A stretch of 64,000 bases of DNA. Source: an uncultured Pseudomonadales bacterium. Lineage in GTDB: Bacteria > Pseudomonadota > Gammaproteobacteria > Pseudomonadales > Pseudohongiellaceae. How positions within the stretch are numbered: position 1 is the stretch's first letter; each line of letters opens with the position of its first letter. The translations under genes were made by a program, and so were the position numbers. A model generated the notes under the pieces. The model was given only the letters and a program-made list of their open reading frames with translations. It did not search any database and had not been told where the DNA came from. Location: positions 1-64,000 of the forward strand of contig CASIAB010000006.1 of the NCBI GenBank assembly GCA_949372635.1. The letters run 5' to 3'. Positions 56,793 through 64,000 of this stretch are shown piece after piece.

Positions 56793-58147
56793 TGAGTTTC
56801 TCCGTCGATCTTAAGAGCTGTGACAACCTCATTCATCTTTGCGCCGCGAGAACCTTTGATAAGCACAGTCAGATCTGAATTCGTAATATCTATTAACGCT
56901 TTTATAAGTTCTTCTTTGCTCTCAAAATGCCTACCTTTACCGGCATAAGCATCGATGACCAACTTAGATTTCTTTCCGGTTGCCCAGAGAGCATCAAGCT
57001 TCGAAATCGATGCATATTCGCCAATGCTGCGATGAGCTGAATCCGCATCAATACCAAGCTCTTTCATATCGCCCATCACTAAAATTTTCTGTCCAGATAA
57101 CTTCGACAAAACATCGATAGCTGCGAGAAAAGAACTAGGGCTTGCGTTGTAACTATCATCGATCAAATGACAGCCGTTCACTCCAGATAAACGAGAGAGC
57201 CGGCCCGATACTGAATTTACTTTCGCTAGACCTTCTGCAACATCTGTAAGGCTCGTGCCTGCTTCCATAGCAACTGCCGAAGCCGCTACGGCATTTAATA
57301 CATTGTGCTTACCAAGGAGTCTTATGCTTAGCTCTTGTTCGCCTTGAGGTGCATGCAAATTAAAACTACTGCTACCGTCACTTCGCACTACAACCCCAGA
57401 AGAAAAATATTGTGAGTCGCCAGCAGCATTTTCAAGGCTAAACCGTACTGTTCGTTTCCCCGTCGCTCGCGCCAACCATTCGTTCAGGTATATGTCATCA
57501 GCGTTCAACACCATGACGCCATCGCTCTTCAAACCATCGATAATTTCACCTTTCGCGGTTACTATGCCTTGCAGAGAACCAAACCCCTCTATGTGAGTAG
57601 GGCTTGCGTTCGTGATGAGCGCTATATCGGGCTCGGTTGCTGCAACGCTAAATGCAATTTCATGAGCACCATTCGCTCCCATCTCGATGACAGCATACTC
57701 ATGCTGCTCCTCGAGATTTAACAAGGTTAGTGGAACGCCGATCGTGTTGTTAAGGTTCGCCTTTGTCGCAAGACAATTTGCTGAATTATTCAGAATCGAG
57801 CTGAGCATTTCCTTTACAGTAGTTTTTCCCTGACTGCCTGTCACCGCAATTATCTTTGCCGCACTGCGCTGACGATTTATATTCGCTATCTTGGCGAGCG
57901 CTGCATGGCTATCAGTTACTTTCAGCGCTGGCAATTTCGAAGTAACCTGCCTTGATAACACAGCGGAACTAGCTCCTGCGCGTTCTGCTTCCTTAACAAA
58001 GTTATTGCCATCAAAATTCTCCCCGACCAAAGCCAAGTAAAGATCGCCGCGCTTAAGCGATCGAGTATCGGTAGAAAGATTTGAAAACATCACGTCTTCA
58101 CCTAGCAGTTCGCCACCTAATTCTTGAGCTAACAAGGACAATGTCAT
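56786..58147 (-). CDS. murF: UDP-N-acetylmuramoyl-tripeptide--D-alanyl-D-alanine ligase
   Basis: MurF adds D-Ala-D-Ala to complete the pentapeptide. The protein (453 aa from the ATG at 58147, [16 protein letters not shown]) contains [24 protein letters not shown], the P-loop [31 protein letters not shown] and [18 protein letters not shown]. An in-frame ATG at 58219 would overlap murE by 47 bp and add 24 residues without family support. It overlaps mraY by 7 bp. Confidence 0.95.
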   Translation of the reverse strand: MTLSLLAQELGGELLGEDVMFSNLSTDTRSLKRGDLYLALVGENFDGNNFVKEAERAGASSAVLSRQVTSKLPALKVTDSHAALAKIANINRQRSAAKIIAVTGSQGKTTVKEMLSSILNNSANCLATKANLNNTIGVPLTLLNLEEQHEYAVIEMGANGAHEIAFSVAATEPDIALITNASPTHIEGFGSLQGIVTAKGEIIDGLKSDGVMVLNADDIYLNEWLARATGKRTVRFSLENAAGDSQYFSSGVVVRSDGSSSFNLHAPQGEQELSIRLLGKHNVLNAVAASAVAMEAGTSLTDVAEGLAKVNSVSGRLSRLSGVNGCHLIDDSYNASPSSFLAAIDVLSKLSGQKILVMGDMKELGIDADSAHRSIGEYASISKLDALWATGKKSKLVIDAYAGKGRHFESKEELIKALIDITNSDLTVLIKGSRGAKMNEVVTALKIDGETQC

Positions 58148-58172
58148 GTTGCCGATCAACGCACCCACCCCA

Positions 58173-59705
58173 CTACTTCTTTCCTCTAGCCTGCAACGCC
58201 AACCGAACTTGATTGGCATCGCTAAATATTAATCTACTGCCGCCCACATCCTGATAAGTCTCATGCCCTTTACCCGCAATCACAACGACATCTCCAGGCT
58301 CCGCATTCGCAATCGCATAAGCTATCGCCTTCTTCCTATTCCGTTCAATGATTGCCTTTTCAGGATTGCTCATGCCACTGAGAATATGCTGGACTATGTC
58401 GTCCCCATCTTCGTTGCGAGGATTATCATCTGCGATAATTAAACGGTCGGCGAAGGCTTCTGCAATCTCCCCCATGATGGGACGCTTCCCCTTATCTCTA
58501 TTGCCGCCACAGCCGAACACACACCAAATATTTCCGCTAAAGTGATCTCTGAGCCCCTTCAAAGCACTACGCAGACCTTCTGGCGTATGCGCATAATCAA
58601 CCATCGCCGTTATCTCTTCAAAATCGCTGATTATTTCCATGCGGCCGTCGACTGATCTTAGCCGTGATACGAGCTCGCACAACTGCTCTATATCGATTGC
58701 TCTTTTCTTCGGCAGATAATTGATTAAGGTAGTGACCACGGCCAATAAATTACTCACATTGAAGCAACCAAATAACTTTCCCTTTACGGTGCCAGCTCCA
58801 ATCGGAGTTACAATGCGAGCCTCGAATCCTTTCTGGGTTAGGGACAAAGACTCGGCATAAACAGTTGCCGCAGAATTCTTAAGGCTATAGGTGCACACAT
58901 CTACACTAGGAGCTATGGCGTTTATAACAGACAAAGCATAGGGATCATCGAGATTTATAATCGCTCGACTTAGCCCCTCAGTGGTGAATAATTTTTTCTT
59001 GTTGCTGCCGTAAGCTTCCATGCTCTCATGGTAGTCAAGATGGTCACGCGTGAGATTTGTAAATATCGCGGTATCGAACTTTACAGCCTTTACTCGTCGC
59101 TGATGCAAACCTACAGAAGAAACCTCCATAACAACAGGATCGACCCCATCTTGAGCCATTTCTGCCAATGCCATTTGCATAAAGACAGGGTTAGGTGTCG
59201 TTAATTGAGTCTCTTTTAGCTTGCCGTAAACTCCATAACCGAGAGTGCCCATTGTGCCGCAACTAAAACCAGAGTTCGCAAGAGCCTGTGCAATAAATTG
59301 ACTACAGCTAGTTTTTCCATTGGTGCCTGTGATTCCTATAACACTCAATTTCTGGCTCGGATGAGAATAAAATCTTGCAGCAATTTTACCCACCTTAGCA
59401 GATAAATTTTCTATAGCTATCACAGCAATATCTTGAATAATTCGAACGCCCTGCCATTCACCGCCAGACTCTGCCAATACTGCAGCAACGCCCATCTCAA
59501 CCGCTTCATTGATATACTCACGCGCATCATGATTGTTACCGAAACAAGCTAGAAAAAGATCACCTTTTTGTAGCAAGCGACTATCCATTTGAATACCAGT
59601 GGCAATTATATTTACTGCTGACGGAACTGGGTCGGGCAAGCTAACCAGACCATTTATAAGATCAGGTAAGACGCCGTTTGAATTCAATTGTTCTGCTGTA
59701 TTCAT
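58173..59705 (-). CDS. murE: UDP-MurNAc-L-Ala-D-Glu--meso-diaminopimelate ligase
   Basis: MurE adds the third residue to the stem peptide. The 510-residue protein has DSRLLQKGDLFLACFGNNHDAREYI, the P-loop GITGTNGKTSCSQFIAQAL, and the specificity motif DDNPRNED (DNPR), which selects meso-diaminopimelate over lysine. The murein is therefore of the Gram-negative DAP type. FTNLTRDHLDYHESMEAYG is also present. It starts 1 bp after ftsI and is followed by murF. Confidence 0.96.
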   Translation of the reverse strand: MNTAEQLNSNGVLPDLINGLVSLPDPVPSAVNIIATGIQMDSRLLQKGDLFLACFGNNHDAREYINEAVEMGVAAVLAESGGEWQGVRIIQDIAVIAIENLSAKVGKIAARFYSHPSQKLSVIGITGTNGKTSCSQFIAQALANSGFSCGTMGTLGYGVYGKLKETQLTTPNPVFMQMALAEMAQDGVDPVVMEVSSVGLHQRRVKAVKFDTAIFTNLTRDHLDYHESMEAYGSNKKKLFTTEGLSRAIINLDDPYALSVINAIAPSVDVCTYSLKNSAATVYAESLSLTQKGFEARIVTPIGAGTVKGKLFGCFNVSNLLAVVTTLINYLPKKRAIDIEQLCELVSRLRSVDGRMEIISDFEEITAMVDYAHTPEGLRSALKGLRDHFSGNIWCVFGCGGNRDKGKRPIMGEIAEAFADRLIIADDNPRNEDGDDIVQHILSGMSNPEKAIIERNRKKAIAYAIANAEPGDVVVIAGKGHETYQDVGGSRLIFSDANQVRLALQARGKK

Positions 59706-59706
59706 T

Positions 59707-61434
59707 TTAGAGCGAGCTCAACTCCCTAAATGCGTCTTCCGGCAAATCATCCGGAGCGATATTCAAGATTCTCATAGCACCAGAGGCGACTCTGGAAAAT
59801 ACCGGCGCAGCCACCTGGCCACCGTAGTGCTCATCACCTTTCGGTTCGTTGACAATAACTACGATAACCAACTTCGGATCGCTCGCCGGCACAAGACCCA
59901 CGAAAAGTGAGTTATGTAAATTCTCTTCGTAGCCGTATTTACCAACTACGTGAACGGTTCCGGTCTTGCCCGCCACCTTATAGAAATCCACTCTTGCATC
60001 GCGAGCCGAACCCCCACGCGCCGGATCGACAACTGTTTCCAGCATCGCTAACACCTGATTACTAATCGTTTTGTCGATAACCTGCTCTCTTCGCAATGCC
60101 CGCAGATTATCCTCATCTAACTTCAACAAGGACACCGGTTTCCTTATTCCATCGTCGGCGATTACAGAATAGGCCCGCGCCAGCTGCAATGCTGTGGTAG
60201 AAAGCCCATAGCCAAAGGAGAAGGTTGCCGTCTCTATGCGACTCCAACTACGATGATTAGGTAATACGCCACCTTGCTCGCCTGGAAAACCCGTTCCAGA
60301 CACCTGCCCCATGCCTACACGTTCCAAAACATCTCGAATCGGGTCTGGGCCAATTTCGAAAGCAATTTTTGTTGCACCGATATTGCTGGACTTGGTAATA
60401 ACCCTAGTGAGATCCAAGGTTCCATAATTCAAAATGTCCTGGACCTCGTGGCCATTAACCATCATCCAGCCGGGGCTTGTCTCTATCACAGTATCTGGCG
60501 TATACATGCCAGACTCCAGTGCGGCAGTCACAGTAAATGCTTTGATCGGCGATCCTGGCTCGAATACATCGGTAATCGCACGATTACGCAAAACACTGAA
60601 GTCATTGAGATTTTTACGATTGTGCGGATTATAAGAAGGCTGATTCGCCATTGCTAAAACTTCGCCGGTATCTACGTCCAATACCACTATCGAAGCAGAC
60701 TTCGCACGGCGCGTAGCAAACTCTTCCTTTAATTCTTTATAGGCCAGGTTTTGCAAGCGGAAGTCGATGCTTAACTCTAGATTCTTGCCTGGCTGCGCCG
60801 TTTCAATAGTATTCAATTCTTCGATGATGTGACCACGCTGATCTTGTATGACCTGCCGTCTCCCAGGCACACCCCTGAGCCACCCGTCATAGCTAAATTC
60901 TAAACCTTCCTGCCCAACATCATCTACATTACTGAAACCGACTAGATGAGCGGCCACCTCGCCCTGCGGGTAAAACCTTTGGTATTCCTGTTGCTCATAA
61001 ACACCATCGATGCCCAAAGCTAGAATTCTTTCAGCCTCAGCAGGTGCCAGGCGTCTTTTTACATAGAGAAACTTTTGACCACTGTTTCTCTCCATGAAAG
61101 CAAGTAGAGAATCGGAATCCAACCCCAGCTCCATTGCTAGACGCTCGATCTCGGAATGCTGAGCACCTATTTTCTGAGGATTCACCCAGATCGACTTGAC
61201 CGGCGAACTCACCGCCAACGGCTCACCATTTCTATCCGAAATCAATCCTCGATTCGCGACCAGAGGTACCGTGCGAATTGTTCGAATATCACCTTGGCCC
61301 TGCAAGAAGTCGCGATCAACGATGTGCAATGTGCTCACTTGCCAGCCAATGGCAAGCACACAAAGAAACATAAGGAATAGTACTAGGTACAGTCGCCACT
61401 GCTCTCTAAGTGAAACTGATTTAGCGCTGCTCAT
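59707..61434 (-). CDS. ftsI: Septal peptidoglycan transpeptidase FtsI (PBP3)
   Basis: FtsI cross-links septal murein. The 575-residue protein has a short cytoplasmic tail, one membrane helix (about 13-33), a pedestal domain with LVANRGLISDRNGEPLAVSSPV and a transpeptidase domain. The motifs are SxxK in FEPGSPIKAFTV, SxN in KSSNIGATKIA and KTGT in VAGKTGTVHVV. All catalytic residues are intact. It overlaps ftsL by 14 bp and precedes murE by 1 bp, the standard dcw order. Confidence 0.97.
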   Translation of the reverse strand: MSSAKSVSLREQWRLYLVLFLMFLCVLAIGWQVSTLHIVDRDFLQGQGDIRTIRTVPLVANRGLISDRNGEPLAVSSPVKSIWVNPQKIGAQHSEIERLAMELGLDSDSLLAFMERNSGQKFLYVKRRLAPAEAERILALGIDGVYEQQEYQRFYPQGEVAAHLVGFSNVDDVGQEGLEFSYDGWLRGVPGRRQVIQDQRGHIIEELNTIETAQPGKNLELSIDFRLQNLAYKELKEEFATRRAKSASIVVLDVDTGEVLAMANQPSYNPHNRKNLNDFSVLRNRAITDVFEPGSPIKAFTVTAALESGMYTPDTVIETSPGWMMVNGHEVQDILNYGTLDLTRVITKSSNIGATKIAFEIGPDPIRDVLERVGMGQVSGTGFPGEQGGVLPNHRSWSRIETATFSFGYGLSTTALQLARAYSVIADDGIRKPVSLLKLDEDNLRALRREQVIDKTISNQVLAMLETVVDPARGGSARDARVDFYKVAGKTGTVHVVGKYGYEENLHNSLFVGLVPASDPKLVIVVIVNEPKGDEHYGGQVAAPVFSRVASGAMRILNIAPDDLPEDAFRELSSL

Positions 61435-61774
61435 GATTCACCATTACAATTTTGGCGATATCCGGTACTTCCATCTGTAGTTGCTCGAATGCTTTCTGCT
61501 CTATTCGACCTTCAACACCGAATGTACTCTGCTCTATTAGTAGCTGACCCCATTCCACCTCTAAACCGTTCGCCTCATGACGCAGCACTTGAAGCTCGTT
61601 AAAAGCAAATCGATTTTCATGAGTTGTTGCTACTACCGATAGGCCGGCGACTAGCACTAGCGTCAGCGCTATAAATAACGCAAAGGTGGCTCGATTTCTT
61701 ATGCCCGCCCACTCTAAGACGGAGAGCTCTTTCGATACTGGCATGCTCGTCTCTTTTTTGTTTTTTACGCTCAT
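61421..61774 (-). CDS. ftsL: Cell division protein FtsL
   Basis: FtsL is a small bitopic protein that forms the FtsQLB complex. The 117-residue protein has a cytoplasmic tail (1-28), one membrane helix (about 29-52, ATFALFIALTLVLVAGLSVVATT) and a periplasmic coiled coil with FNELQVLRHEANGLEVEWGQLLIEQSTF, a pattern conserved in FtsL. The ATG at 61774 or one nine codons downstream (MPVSKELSVLEWAG) may be used. It overlaps ftsI and follows rsmH by 22 bp. Confidence 0.92.
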   Translation of the reverse strand: MSVKNKKETSMPVSKELSVLEWAGIRNRATFALFIALTLVLVAGLSVVATTHENRFAFNELQVLRHEANGLEVEWGQLLIEQSTFGVEGRIEQKAFEQLQMEVPDIAKIVMVNHEQR

Positions 61775-61796
61775 GTTTCACCATCTGCGGGTATTG

Positions 61797-62735
61797 CTAA
61801 TGGGCGATTTTCTCGGCTACTCGCATTACTGCGCTTCTCGACCTTGTGTTTCGGTCCACTTCAAGCGCGCTAGCTTTGATTCTCTTTCCTATCGGATTCA
61901 TTTTCGGGCTTATCATATCCTGAGAAATTGGCAGACCTCTCGGAAAGCTATCTCCCTTAGCCTGCTTGGCAATAAAGCGCTTTACCATTCGATCTTCCAA
62001 GGAGTGGAAGCTGATAACAACAAGTCTGCCCCCAACTTTAAGCATCTTCAACGCCTGCTCTAAACCTCTCTCTAACTCGCCCATTTCGTCGTTAATAAAA
62101 ATTCTAATTCCCTGAAATGCCCTAGTAGCAGGATGCTTATCTCGCTCCCATGCCGGGTTCGCCTCTTTAATAATCTCCGCTAATTCGCCCGTTCTGGTAA
62201 TGCGTTTCTCTGCGCGCTCTAGAATGACTCGACGTGCCATGCGCCTGGAATGTCGCTCTTCGCCGTACTGATACAACACCTCAGAAATCTCTGTCTCTGC
62301 CGCGCTATTGATCCATTGTTCGGCGCTCTGCCCTTCCTCAGGATTCATACGCATATCGAGCGGACCATCGCGTAGAAAGCTAAACCCCCTCTCTGCGCTG
62401 TCTAGTTGCGGAGAGGAAACACCTAGATCGAACAAAATACCATCAACTCCCTCGCTCAGCCTCAGAGCAGTTAACTGCCCCTCTAAATCACCGAATGGCG
62501 CATGAGCGATCTGTAAACGCTCATCTTTCTCTCTAATTTGAGTCGCAACTTCAATCGCCTCAGGGTCTTTGTCGAAAACAATAAGACTGCCCTGGGCTCC
62601 TAAATTCTCAAGAATTAGCCGGCTATGGCCTCCTCTCCCGAACGTTGCATCTACATAAATGCCGTCTTTACGAATTGAAAGCGCATCGATAGCCTCCGCA
62701 ATCAATACCGTTTCGTGAGCTGACTCGCTGGTCAT
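61797..62735 (-). CDS. rsmH: 16S rRNA (cytosine(1402)-N4)-methyltransferase
   Basis: RsmH (MraW) methylates N4 of C1402 in the ribosomal P-site with S-adenosylmethionine. The 312-residue protein has ETVLIAEAIDALSIRKDGIYVDATFGRGGHSRLIL, with the SAM-binding GRGGHS, then FDLGVSSPQLDSAERGFSF and AFQGIRIFINDEMGELERGL. VISFHSLEDRMVKRFI is near the C-terminus. It is the second gene of the dcw cluster, 9 bp after mraZ. RsmI, which modifies the same nucleotide's ribose, is encoded just beyond rnpB. Confidence 0.97.
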   Translation of the reverse strand: MTSESAHETVLIAEAIDALSIRKDGIYVDATFGRGGHSRLILENLGAQGSLIVFDKDPEAIEVATQIREKDERLQIAHAPFGDLEGQLTALRLSEGVDGILFDLGVSSPQLDSAERGFSFLRDGPLDMRMNPEEGQSAEQWINSAAETEISEVLYQYGEERHSRRMARRVILERAEKRITRTGELAEIIKEANPAWERDKHPATRAFQGIRIFINDEMGELERGLEQALKMLKVGGRLVVISFHSLEDRMVKRFIAKQAKGDSFPRGLPISQDMISPKMNPIGKRIKASALEVDRNTRSRSAVMRVAEKIAH

Positions 62736-62744
62736 AGGTTCAAC

Positions 62745-63206
62745 CTAGAGTGCTAGAGACTGAAGTTTTTCCGGCAGCTCTCCTCCAGTTATCGTTGTCG
62801 ATTCCGTTAACCACTGATCGCGCTGCTGGCTCCAGTTATCTTGACTCCATATCTCTAGCTTTTTGCCTTGCCCAATAAGACACACGTGCTTTTCCAGCTG
62901 CGCATACTGGCGCAGCTCTTGAGGCAGCAAAATACGACCACTGCTGTCTAGCTCCAAATCATTGGCATGACCAATAAGCAAATGTTTGACACGCTGGGAC
63001 ATTGGATCGAAACTGGAGAGGGATTCTATTTGACGTTCAATTTGCTCCCACTCGGAAAGCGGATAGAGCAAAAGACAACGATGGTTCGTGTCGATAGTAA
63101 CAACTAGATGTCCGGAGCAGCTCTCTATGAGCTGCTCACGGTAACGCGCAGGCATTGCCATGCGGCCTTTTGCATCAAGATTGATAGTATTTATGCCGCG
63201 AAACAC
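62745..63206 (-). CDS. mraZ: Transcriptional regulator MraZ
   Basis: MraZ is a SpoVT/AbrB-fold DNA-binding protein that represses its own dcw operon in E. coli. The 153-residue protein starts MFRGINTINLDAKGRMAMPARYREQL and has a second repeat LELDSSGRILLPQELRQYAQL, the two swapped-hairpin halves with the DxxGR motif. It is the first gene of the cluster. GTGG repeats about 55-90 bp upstream fit its binding site. The ATG at 63206 is the family start. Confidence 0.96.
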   Translation of the reverse strand: MFRGINTINLDAKGRMAMPARYREQLIESCSGHLVVTIDTNHRCLLLYPLSEWEQIERQIESLSSFDPMSQRVKHLLIGHANDLELDSSGRILLPQELRQYAQLEKHVCLIGQGKKLEIWSQDNWSQQRDQWLTESTTITGGELPEKLQSLAL

Positions 63207-63259
63207 GTGTTGTCCCCATTATTATTGGAATTTGTGTCGTAGGATTGTCTTTCTTTAAT

Positions 63260-63295
63260 TCCCACTAATCGACAATAAATTCCACTTTTCGCCAC
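63260..63295 (-). promoter_or_regulatory. MraZ-box-like GTGG repeats upstream of mraZ
   Basis: On the minus strand GTGGCG (63290-63295), GTGGAA (63280-63285) and GTGGGA (63260-63265) lie in phase at 10- and 20-bp steps. MraZ boxes in E. coli and Pseudomonas are GTGGG repeats at about 10-bp steps just before mraZ. One expected repeat between the second and third is missing or degenerate (TTGTCGATTA). Confidence 0.55.
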
Positions 63296-63512
63296 AAAGA
63301 AACACTATAGAGACACTATTGCGTCCGCGCAAGCCTTATTTGTCTGATATTTACAGGGAAAGCGCGGGAACTTGGCGCTAAAAGCAGGGAAAATGTCGCT
63401 AAAGCACAGGAAAAAAAACCTTATCCTGAATAAATACAGATTAATAGCAGTCTTATTTAAAGTAAGTTATTAAGAATCTTTGGGATTTTTAAGAAATGAA
63501 GGAAAAATAAAT
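63296..63512. other. AT-rich spacer between rnpB and mraZ
   Basis: No gene is visible in this stretch. It should carry the mraZ promoter, while the T-rich sequence on the minus strand directly after rnpB (AATTTATTTTTCC, about 63501-63513) fits a transcript end or processing site of the RNase P RNA. Short imperfect inverted repeats are present (for example TTAAGAATC with GATTTTTAA, about 63471-63493). Confidence 0.4.
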
Positions 63513-63891
63513 TGAGCCAGCCTATAAGCCGGGTTCTGTCGAGGACAATTATTCATCTGCGACCTGTGTCGCCACAGGTCTTTAGCGGCCTACCCGAACC
63601 CAATGCGAGCAGCATCCATGGATTCCTATTTGGCCTTGCTCCGAGTGGGGTTTACCTTGCCACGAACTGTTACCAGTCGCGCGGTGCGCTCTTACCGCAC
63701 CATTTCACCCTTACCTCTGCGCCCGAAAGCTTGGAGGCGGTATACTTTCTGCTGCACTAGCCGTGGGTTTACACCCCCCAGGCGTTACCTGGCACTCTGC
63801 TCTATGGAGCCCGGACTTTCCTCTGTCGATTTCCTCGTAAATCGATAGTCGATAAACGAAGAGCTAAAGACAGCAATTGCCCGGCTGACTC
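63513..63891 (-). ncRNA. rnpB: RNase P RNA (class A)
   Basis: The minus strand has all the signatures of bacterial type A RNase P RNA. The P1 arms are GAGTCAGCC (63883-63891) and GGCTGGCTC (63513-63521). The conserved 5' core is GAGGAAAGTCCGGGCTCC followed by ATAGAGCAGAGTGCCAGGTAACGCCTGGG. The J15/16-type loop GGGTAAGGTGAAA-like region GAGGTAAGGGTGAAATGGTG is present, and the 3' core ends AGAACCCGGCTTATAGGC. Length (about 379 nt) is normal. RnpB matures the 5' ends of tRNAs. Location between rsmI and mraZ matches Pseudomonas. Confidence 0.96.
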
Positions 63892-63923
63892 GGAGCGAAG
63901 ACTAAAGGAGAAACTCATCGGTT

Positions 63924-63964
63924 ACAACTGATATTCGCGGACAGCCTAATTCTGGCTGTCCGCG
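63924..63964 (-). terminator. Hairpin overlapping the rsmI stop codon
   Basis: GCGGACAGCC and GGCTGTCCGC form a perfect 10-bp stem around a 7-nt loop (about 63937-63963). The stop codon TAG of the rsmI end lies in the loop. No T-run follows, so it may be a stability or processing structure rather than a terminator. It may separate the rsmI message from rnpB. Confidence 0.45.
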
Positions 63965-64000
63965 AGCTCCTTCAGCGCCGCCTCATACAGCAAGTTCTTG
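63946..64000 (-). CDS. rsmI: C-terminal end of 16S rRNA 2'-O-methyltransferase RsmI (partial)
   Basis: The last 17 codons on the minus strand read KNLLYEAALKELADSQN and stop at 63946. This resembles the RsmI C-terminus, which in E. coli ends KKNALYKYALEQ. The location directly upstream of rnpB and the dcw cluster fits the Pseudomonas arrangement. Most of the gene is outside the window, so the assignment is by motif and position only. Confidence 0.55.
   Translation of the reverse strand, partial: KNLLYEAALKELADSQN

Noticed and set aside
63512..63848. Plus-strand ORFs at the right end
   Set aside because: They lie within the RNase P RNA gene and are spurious translations of it.

Overview
This window is a stretch of chromosome from a gammaproteobacterium, most likely a marine relative of the Pseudomonadales/Cellvibrionales group. 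That placement is an inference from gene content and order: FabY-type initiating ketosynthase, homodimeric AceE with a two-lipoyl AceF, the order ampD-(DUF1631)-nadC-pilBCD-coaE-yacG, and the order mraZ...ftsZ-lpxC-secA-argJ-mutT with rnpB upstream of mraZ. No phage, insertion sequence, integron or CRISPR array is visible, and most of the window is housekeeping DNA.

Layout. 0-5.7 kb: the start of a metallo-beta-lactamase-fold gene (-), then a co-directional set serA, serC, dinB, greB and a GlxA-type regulator (+). 5.7-8.3 kb: DUF1244, a ribosome-hibernation-type factor, a VanY-like carboxypeptidase and a secreted MBL-fold hydrolase (-). 8.6-16 kb: fabY and an aminotransferase (+), class I fumarase (-), an enoyl-CoA hydratase-family gene (+), and a J-domain/VWA pair (-). 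16.5-23.5 kb: tRNA-Leu(UAG), a second crotonase, a coiled-coil membrane protein, a PuuD-like membrane protein, sodB broken by a 1-nt frameshift in an A9 tract, groEL-groES with a sigma-32-type promoter, fxsA and an alkyltransferase-like DNA repair gene. 23.4-32.6 kb: ampG, yajQ, a FecCD-type ABC permease and ATPase, aceF-aceE behind a GntR-type palindrome, and ampD. 32.7-39.4 kb: a probable DUF1631 remnant, a retropepsin-like protease, nadC, a secreted HNH nuclease, a small cytochrome c, decayed pilB and pilC, then intact pilD, coaE and yacG. 39.5-63.2 kb (all -): mutT, argJ, secA, an M23 peptidase, lpxC and the complete dcw cluster from ftsZ back to mraZ. 63.5-64 kb: rnpB and the last codons of rsmI.

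How it fits together. The right half is dominated by envelope growth and division: murein precursor synthesis (murC-F, mraY, murG, ddl), the divisome (ftsA, I, L, Q, W, Z), lipid A (lpxC) and protein export (secA). AmpG and AmpD elsewhere in the window belong to murein recycling. The clearest evolutionary story is decay of the type IV pilus locus: pilB and pilC carry several independent lesions while pilD and the downstream coaE-yacG remain intact. I did not find a convincing new defence or biosynthetic system. The most unusual signals are the broken sodB, the pil and DUF1631 relics, a 139-nt extended imperfect palindrome between sodB and groEL, and a small secreted nuclease/cytochrome insertion where pilA would be expected.
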